64,000 nucleotides of DNA, from positions 62,001 to 126,000 of the forward strand of contig NZ_BMNZ01000002.1 of assembly GCF_014646815.1 (NCBI RefSeq), in the 5' to 3' direction. How positions within the stretch are numbered: position 1 is the stretch's first letter; each line of letters begins with the position of its first letter. Below the pieces are notes generated by a model that was not told the DNA's origin, made no database searches, and saw nothing but the letters and a program-made list of their open reading frames with translations. This DNA comes from Terrabacter tumescens (lineage in GTDB: Bacteria; Actinomycetota; Actinomycetes; Actinomycetales; Dermatophilaceae). Both the position numbers and the translations under genes were made by a program. Shown piece by piece: positions 59,418-64,000 of this stretch.

Positions 59418-60266
59418 TCAGGCGGCGAGACGCCAGGCCAGCACGCCGAAGAGGACGCCGAGCGCGTTGGTCGCCCAGTGCATGCCGACGCTGGCGAAGA
59501 GGCTGCCGCTGCGGCGGCGCAGCTCGCCCGCGAGGACGCCACCGAGGGCTGTGAACAGCACGGTGCCGCCGACGACGGCGACCTTGGCGAAGGGGCCGAG
59601 GCCCGCGACCGCCGAGCCGATGGCGGCGTTGCCGGTGGCGGAGGCCATGGCCGGGAAGACGTGCCACAGTCCGAAGAGGAGCGAGGACCCGACGAGGACC
59701 TGCCACATGCGGGCGTGCCGGGACAGGAAGCCCCACAGCACGGAGCGGAAGGCGACCTCCTCGAGCAGGATCGTGCCGATGGGGATCATCACGAACGCCG
59801 TGAGCAGGGCGCCGGCCGGCGGCAGGTGGTAGCGCACGTCGAGGAAGGCGGTGCGCGTCGAGGGCAGCAGGATGCCTACGAGGTAGACGGCCCCGACGAC
59901 CGCGATGACGCCGAGGCCCCACCGGATGCCGCGTGCGTGCGTGTGCCGGGCGAGACCGAGCTGGTGCCAGGTCAGGCCCTGCCACCGCGCGAAGGCGAGG
60001 AGGGTGACGGCCCCGAGCGGGCCGAGCCACATGGTGTCCCAGCCGAGCACGTGGTTGGCGACGTTGAGCCCGACGAGCGCGAAGACGACTGCCACCGTGG
60101 CCGCCAGTCGAGCGCGTCGACCGCGGGCGATGAGGGCCAGACGGTGTCGCCGCACCGGGTCGTGCAGCGTGTCGTGCGGGTCGGCGGCCGGCACGGGGAC
60201 GCCGCCGGGTGTTGGCTCGACGGCGACGGCAGCAGGGCGCAGGACAGGGAGGCTCATCCCCTCCAT
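59418..60266 (-). CDS. CPBP-family intramembrane metalloprotease
   Basis: 282 residues if started at ATG 60266; ATG 60257 and GTG 60272 are alternatives. About eight hydrophobic segments. The CPBP/Abi motifs are EEVAFRSVLWG (EExxxR-like), FGLWHVF and MHWATNALG. Such proteases cleave prenylated or peptide substrates, and some give bacteriocin immunity. Convergent with the SOUL gene. Confidence 0.88.
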   Translation of the reverse strand: MEGMSLPVLRPAAVAVEPTPGGVPVPAADPHDTLHDPVRRHRLALIARGRRARLAATVAVVFALVGLNVANHVLGWDTMWLGPLGAVTLLAFARWQGLTWHQLGLARHTHARGIRWGLGVIAVVGAVYLVGILLPSTRTAFLDVRYHLPPAGALLTAFVMIPIGTILLEEVAFRSVLWGFLSRHARMWQVLVGSSLLFGLWHVFPAMASATGNAAIGSAVAGLGPFAKVAVVGGTVLFTALGGVLAGELRRRSGSLFASVGMHWATNALGVLFGVLAWRLAA

Positions 60267-60270
60267 TTTC

Positions 60271-60284
60271 ACAGGTCAACCTGT
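60271..60284. promoter_or_regulatory. Short palindrome upstream of the CPBP gene
   Basis: ACAGGT-CA-ACCTGT is a perfect 6+6 inverted repeat just upstream of the CPBP start region. A candidate operator; it is short, so chance is possible. Confidence 0.3.
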
Positions 60285-60349
60285 GGAACGACTGTGCTCC
60301 GGGCGCAACGTGACCACGTTCACCACGCCGGTCACTCGGGTCACAGGAG

Positions 60350-60880
60350 TCAGCGGCGACGCTCGACGAGGCCCCTGACGTACTCCGCCTGGCCGAGGTG
60401 CTTGGCCGCGTCGTCGAGCACCGACACGATGCGGACCGCAACGGTGACGGGCGGGTCCCAGTGCGCGTCGATCACCCGGTCGTAGCCCTCGGTGTCGAGG
60501 CCCTGCACGAGCGCGGCCGTGCGGTCGTGGACGGCCGCGTGGTAGTCGCCGAAGAGGCCGGGATCGGCGACGGTGAACCGGCCGACGTCCTTCGAGGTCA
60601 TGCTCCAGCCGTGCGCGTCGGGCGGGTAGGGCAGCCCGAAGCGGTCCACCCAGCCGTCGCCGAGCCATGCGGACTGCTCACCGGCCAGGTGCGCCACCTG
60701 GTCGTCCTGCTGGCGGGCGAGGTGCCAGACGAGCCAGGCGATGTGGTTCGCGTCGGCGTCGGGTCGCCACAGCAGCTCGTCGACGGAGAGCCCGTCGACG
60801 ACCTCCGGCACCCCGTCCCGGATGCGCCCGAAGCCGTCGAGCAGAAGGTCCCGTGCCGTGTCCGTCATCGCGTCGTCCAT
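60350..60880 (-). CDS. DinB-like (mycothiol-dependent enzyme family) protein
   Basis: 176 residues from ATG 60880. A four-helix-bundle pattern with NHIAWLVWHLARQQDD and a conserved C-terminal HLGQAEYVRG His gives the DinB metal site (DUF664 type). In actinobacteria such proteins often use mycothiol. Divergent from the FAD oxidase gene with 210 bp between. Confidence 0.8.
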   Translation of the reverse strand: MDDAMTDTARDLLLDGFGRIRDGVPEVVDGLSVDELLWRPDADANHIAWLVWHLARQQDDQVAHLAGEQSAWLGDGWVDRFGLPYPPDAHGWSMTSKDVGRFTVADPGLFGDYHAAVHDRTAALVQGLDTEGYDRVIDAHWDPPVTVAVRIVSVLDDAAKHLGQAEYVRGLVERRR

Positions 60881-61090
60881 CTGCCCAGCATGCACCTCGG
60901 GCCTGGCCCACGGCGGCGAAGCACCCGGCCGGCTGATGACACGGCACTCGAATCCGATTCGTGCACAAGCGTCCCCGGACGAAACGGACGTTTCGCGCGG
61001 CATGTATCTGAGCGCCGCCACAGCGCTCTTACCCCTCGCGCCCACCACACACACGCAATGACGCAGGGTGCCTTGACCCAGGAGAAGCGC

Positions 61091-62506
61091 ATGACCCTCA
61101 ACCTCACCCCCACCGCCCGACGGGCCACGAGCCTCGCCGGACTCTGCGACGGTGCGGTCCACCTCCCCGGCGACCCCGGCTACGACGCGGCACGCCTGCC
61201 GTGGAACGTCGCGCTCGACCAGCGCCCCGCCGCCGTCGCCCTGCCCACCACCGTGGCGCACGTCCAGGAGGTCGTCCGCGCCGCCGCGGCCGCCGGCCTG
61301 CGCGTCGCGCCCCAGAGCACCGGGCACAACGCCGGTCCGCTCGTCGACCACGGCCTCGACGACGTCGTCCTCGTGCGCACCGAGCGGATGCGCGGCGTCA
61401 CCGTCGACGCGACCCGCCGCATCGCCCGCGTCGAGGGCGGCGCGCTCTGGATCGACGCGACCGAGCCTGCCGCGGACCACGGTCTCGCGGCGCTGCACGG
61501 CAGCTCGCCCGACGTCGGCATCGCCGGCTACAGCCTCGGCGGCGGGATCGGCTGGTACGCCCGCAAGCTCGGGCTCGCCTCCAACAGCCTCACGGCCGTC
61601 GAGCTCGTCACCGCCGACGGCGAGCACGCGCGCGCCGACGCGACGCAGAACGTCGAGCTCTTCTGGGCGCTGCGCGGTGGCGGTGGCAACTTCGGGGTCG
61701 TCACGGCCCTCGAGTTCCGCCTCTACCCGATCGAGACGGCGTATGCCGGCATGCTCGTCTGGGACCGCGACCAGGCCGAGCGCGTGCTGCGCCGCTGGGC
61801 CGACTGGGCTCCGGAGGCCCCGGACTCCGTCACGACGGCGTTCCGCTTCCTCAACCTGCCGCCGCTGCCGATGATCCCCGAGCCGTTGCGCGGCCGGTCG
61901 CTCGTCGTCATCGACGGGGCGGTGCTCGGCTGCGACGCCGAGGCGCGCGGGGTCCTCAGCCTGCTGCGCGGCCTCGGGCCCGAGATCGACACGTTCGACC
62001 GCGTGCCCGCCCGCACCCTGACCCGTCTGCACATGGACCCGGAGGGCCCCTCGCCCGCCGTCTCGGACGGGACCCTGCTCGGCGAGCTCGGTGACGCGGC
62101 CATCGACACGATCCTCGAGCAGGTCGGGCCCGGCTCCACCTCGTCGCTGCTCTCGGCCGAGCTGCGGCAGCTCGGGGGCGCGCTCGGCCGGGCACCCGAG
62201 GGCCACGGTGCCCTCGCGACGATCGACGCGGCATACGCAGGCTTCGCTGTCGCGATCGCGGCCACCCCGGAGATGGCGATGCAGGGGCAGCTCGACGCCC
62301 ACCAGTTCACGGCGGCGCTCGAGCCGTGGTCGACGGGCCGCAGCTACCTCAACTTCGCCGAGAACGCGGTCGACGCCCGCACGGGCTACACCGAGTCGGC
62401 GTGGCTGCAGCTCAAGGGCATCCGGTCGGCCTACGACCCGGACGACCGCTTCCTCGCCAACCACCGCGTGCCGCGCCTCTTCGAGGACGGCAAGGTCACC
62501 GCCTGA
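61091..62506 (+). CDS. FAD-linked oxidoreductase (BBE/PCMH type)
   Basis: 471 residues from ATG 61091, preceded by CAGGAGAAG. The FAD-binding PCMH domain shows PTTVAHVQEVVRAAA, then APQSTGHNAG with the probable flavin-linking His, and GYSLGGGIGWYARKLGLASN. The C-terminal BBE motif is YLNFAEN and YDPDDRFLANH. It oxidises an alcohol or sugar-like substrate and gives H2O2 in many relatives. A terminator follows. Confidence 0.9.
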   Translation: MTLNLTPTARRATSLAGLCDGAVHLPGDPGYDAARLPWNVALDQRPAAVALPTTVAHVQEVVRAAAAAGLRVAPQSTGHNAGPLVDHGLDDVVLVRTERMRGVTVDATRRIARVEGGALWIDATEPAADHGLAALHGSSPDVGIAGYSLGGGIGWYARKLGLASNSLTAVELVTADGEHARADATQNVELFWALRGGGGNFGVVTALEFRLYPIETAYAGMLVWDRDQAERVLRRWADWAPEAPDSVTTAFRFLNLPPLPMIPEPLRGRSLVVIDGAVLGCDAEARGVLSLLRGLGPEIDTFDRVPARTLTRLHMDPEGPSPAVSDGTLLGELGDAAIDTILEQVGPGSTSSLLSAELRQLGGALGRAPEGHGALATIDAAYAGFAVAIAATPEMAMQGQLDAHQFTAALEPWSTGRSYLNFAENAVDARTGYTESAWLQLKGIRSAYDPDDRFLANHRVPRLFEDGKVTA

Positions 62507-62522
62507 CCCGGCGGACCCTGTT

Positions 62523-62564
62523 CGAGGTGATCCCGGCACCGACGACGGTGCCGGGATCACCTCG
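62523..62564 (+). terminator. Strong terminator between FAD oxidase and aminotransferase genes
   Basis: CGAGGTGATCCCGGCACCG (62523-62541) pairs perfectly with CGGTGCCGGGATCACCTCG (62546-62564) around ACGA: a 19-bp stem, the strongest hairpin in the window. Confidence 0.85.
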
Positions 62565-62592
62565 ATCCCGAGGCGTGGGTGAGAATCAGGGC

Positions 62593-63816
62593 ATGACACA
62601 TCCCGGCTACGACGTCGACCGGATCCGGTGGCACTTCCCGGCCCTGCGCGAGGGCGCCGCGCACTTCGACGGACCCGGCGGGTCCCAGGTGCCCGACACC
62701 GTCGCGACCGCCGTCGTCGAGACCCTGACCTCGGCCATCTCGAACCGCGGCACGGTGACACCGGCCGAGCGTCGCGCCGACCGCATCGTCGTCGAGGCCC
62801 GAGCGGCGATGGGCGACCTGCTCGCCATGGACCCGCGCGGCATCGTCTTCGGGCGGTCCGCGACCGAGCTGACCTTCCACCTGGCCCGCACCCTGTCCAA
62901 GGACTGGGGCCCGGGCGACGAGGTCGTCGTCAGCCGCCTCGACCACGACGCCAACATCCGCCCCTGGGTGCTGGCGGCCGAGGCCGTCGGCGCCACCGTG
63001 CGCGGGGCCGACTTCGACCCGGCGACCGGCGAGCTGGCCCCGGAGGCGTTCGCGGCCGTCGTCACGGACCACACCCGGCTCGTCGCCGTGACCGCCGCCA
63101 GCAACCTCATCGGCACGCGCCCCGACCTCCCGGCCATCGCCGAGATCGCCCACGCCGCAGGGGCGCTCGTCTGGGTCGACGGCGTGCATGCGACGGCCCA
63201 CGTGCTCACCGACGTGCCGGCGAGCGGCGCCGACTTCTGGGTGTGCTCGCCCTACAAGTTTCTCGGCCCCCACCTCGGCGTGCTCGCGGCCTCACCCGAG
63301 CTGCTCGAGTCGCTGCACCCCGACAAGCTCGTCCCGTCGTCCGACGCCGTCCCCGAGCGGTATGAGCTCGGGACGCTGCCCTACGAGCTGCTCGCGGGCA
63401 CGACCGCAGCCGTCGACTTCCTCGCCGACCTCGCCCTGACCGACCCCTCGCTCCCACGCCGCGAGCGCCTCGTCGCCTCCTTCGCCGCGCTCGAGGAGCA
63501 CGAGGACGGCCTGCTCGCCACGCTGGAGGAGCGGCTGCGCGCGATCCCCGGCCTCACGGCATACAGCACCGCGAAGCACCGGACGCCGACCCTGCTCGTC
63601 ACCGTCGAGGGACGCGACCCGCAGGAGCTGCGCGCGGCCCTCGCGGAGCGCGGCGTCAACGCGCCGGCCGGCCACTTCTACGCCTGGGACTGCAGCCACC
63701 ATCTCGGGCTGGGCGCTACCGGCGGTCTGCGGATGGGCCTCGCGCCCTACACGAACGCCGACGACATCGACCGGCTGGCCACCGGCCTCGAGGAGATCTG
63801 CGGGGGCGAGCGGTGA
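62593..63816 (+). CDS. Class V aminotransferase, cysteine desulfurase-like
   Basis: 407 residues from ATG 62593. HFDGPGGSQVP at the start, VVSRLDHDANIRPW, LVWVDGVHATAHV, and WVCSPYKFLGPHLG with the PLP lysine, are typical of the SufS-like TIGR01976 group. Many members may not be true desulfurases. The stop overlaps the next gene's GTG, so the two are coupled. Confidence 0.9.
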   Translation: MTHPGYDVDRIRWHFPALREGAAHFDGPGGSQVPDTVATAVVETLTSAISNRGTVTPAERRADRIVVEARAAMGDLLAMDPRGIVFGRSATELTFHLARTLSKDWGPGDEVVVSRLDHDANIRPWVLAAEAVGATVRGADFDPATGELAPEAFAAVVTDHTRLVAVTAASNLIGTRPDLPAIAEIAHAAGALVWVDGVHATAHVLTDVPASGADFWVCSPYKFLGPHLGVLAASPELLESLHPDKLVPSSDAVPERYELGTLPYELLAGTTAAVDFLADLALTDPSLPRRERLVASFAALEEHEDGLLATLEERLRAIPGLTAYSTAKHRTPTLLVTVEGRDPQELRAALAERGVNAPAGHFYAWDCSHHLGLGATGGLRMGLAPYTNADDIDRLATGLEEICGGER

Positions 63817-64000
63817 GCCGCCCGGTGCCGCTGCCGGCCGGTCCCGGCCAGGAGTCCGTCTGGGACTACCCGCGGCCGCCCGCCGTCGACCCGAGCGGCG
63901 AGCTCGTCGAGGTCCACCTCGGCGGGGAGGTCGTGGCGCGCACCCGGTCGGCGCTGCGGGTGCTGGAGACGAGCCACCCGCCGACGTACTACCTGCCCCT
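63813..64000 (+). CDS. DUF427 protein (5' part, cut by window end)
   Basis: 62 codons from GTG 63813. VWDYPRPPAVDPSGELVEV then HLGGEVVARTRSALRVLETS is the DUF427 start; the rest is beyond base 64000. The GTGA overlap with the aminotransferase gene indicates an operon. Function unknown. Confidence 0.85.
   Translation, partial: MSRPVPLPAGPGQESVWDYPRPPAVDPSGELVEVHLGGEVVARTRSALRVLETSHPPTYYLP

Noticed and set aside
1-64000. tRNA, rRNA and CRISPR loci
   Set aside because: I looked for GTTCGA-type T-loops in context, long rRNA-like conserved text and regularly spaced repeats, and found none convincing.

Overview
The window is about 70 % G+C with strong third-position G/C bias, GTG starts and GGAGG-type ribosome sites, Tat signals of the SRRRFLGLL type, lipoprotein sugar-binding proteins, a DUF427 gene and a possible DinB/mycothiol-type protein. 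This fits a high-GC actinobacterium. The strongly over-used heptamer GGCATAC/GTATGCC (about 42 sites found by eye) makes me think of Intrasporangiaceae (Janibacter/Phycicoccus/Knoellia type), but that is inference. No rRNA, tRNA or CRISPR was found.

Layout. 1-7 kb: 5' part of a large secreted SdrD-like protein, a two-component system, and a Tat-exported polysaccharide-active enzyme with two discoidin-like domains. 7-11 kb: a GH4 phosphoglycosidase and a PfkB kinase transcribed divergently, then small orphan genes. 11.3-16.2 kb: a compact cassette of a 43-codon secreted-peptide-like gene, an 88-residue one-helix membrane protein, an ABC exporter, a two-helix protein, an M50-like membrane protease (HEGAH) and a divergent LuxR/TrmB-like regulator. 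I regard this as the best candidate for an undescribed peptide signalling or bacteriocin-like system. 16.2-20 kb: a sugar ABC importer whose first permease appears to start at CTG.

20-28.7 kb is a foreign-looking island. It lacks the GGCATAC motif, parts have lower G+C, and it carries a PD-(D/E)XK-like protein, a GIY-YIG protein, a two-helix membrane protein, a tyrosine recombinase, a DHFR-like reductase and a chimeric ICMT/luciferase-like gene damaged by a 23-bp tandem duplication. 28-31 kb: a folate/methyltransferase operon and a NYN nuclease gene. At 31.1 kb a polysaccharide-deacetylase remnant meets a 5'-truncated M16 peptidase.

32-42 kb holds an M48-type membrane peptidase with a partner gene, lipoproteins, an O-acetyltransferase/cyclophilin-like pair, an HTH-cupin pair and several membrane or hypothetical proteins. 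42-50 kb is a carbohydrate-use locus: ABC importer, DeoR regulator, AgaS-like SIS isomerase/deaminase, class II aldolase, PfkB kinase and ROK kinase, together suggesting import and catabolism of an amino sugar or galactose-type sugar through a tagatose-phosphate-like route. 50-53.5 kb is a five-gene redox operon (Ser-rich exported protein, ApbE, ferric-reductase-like membrane protein, NuoF-like flavoprotein, ferredoxin). 53.5-64 kb holds mostly single genes: VOC, YjbR, nucleotidyltransferase, GNAT, sedolisin, SOUL, CPBP, DinB, BBE-type FAD oxidase, SufS-like class V aminotransferase, and a DUF427 gene cut by the window end.
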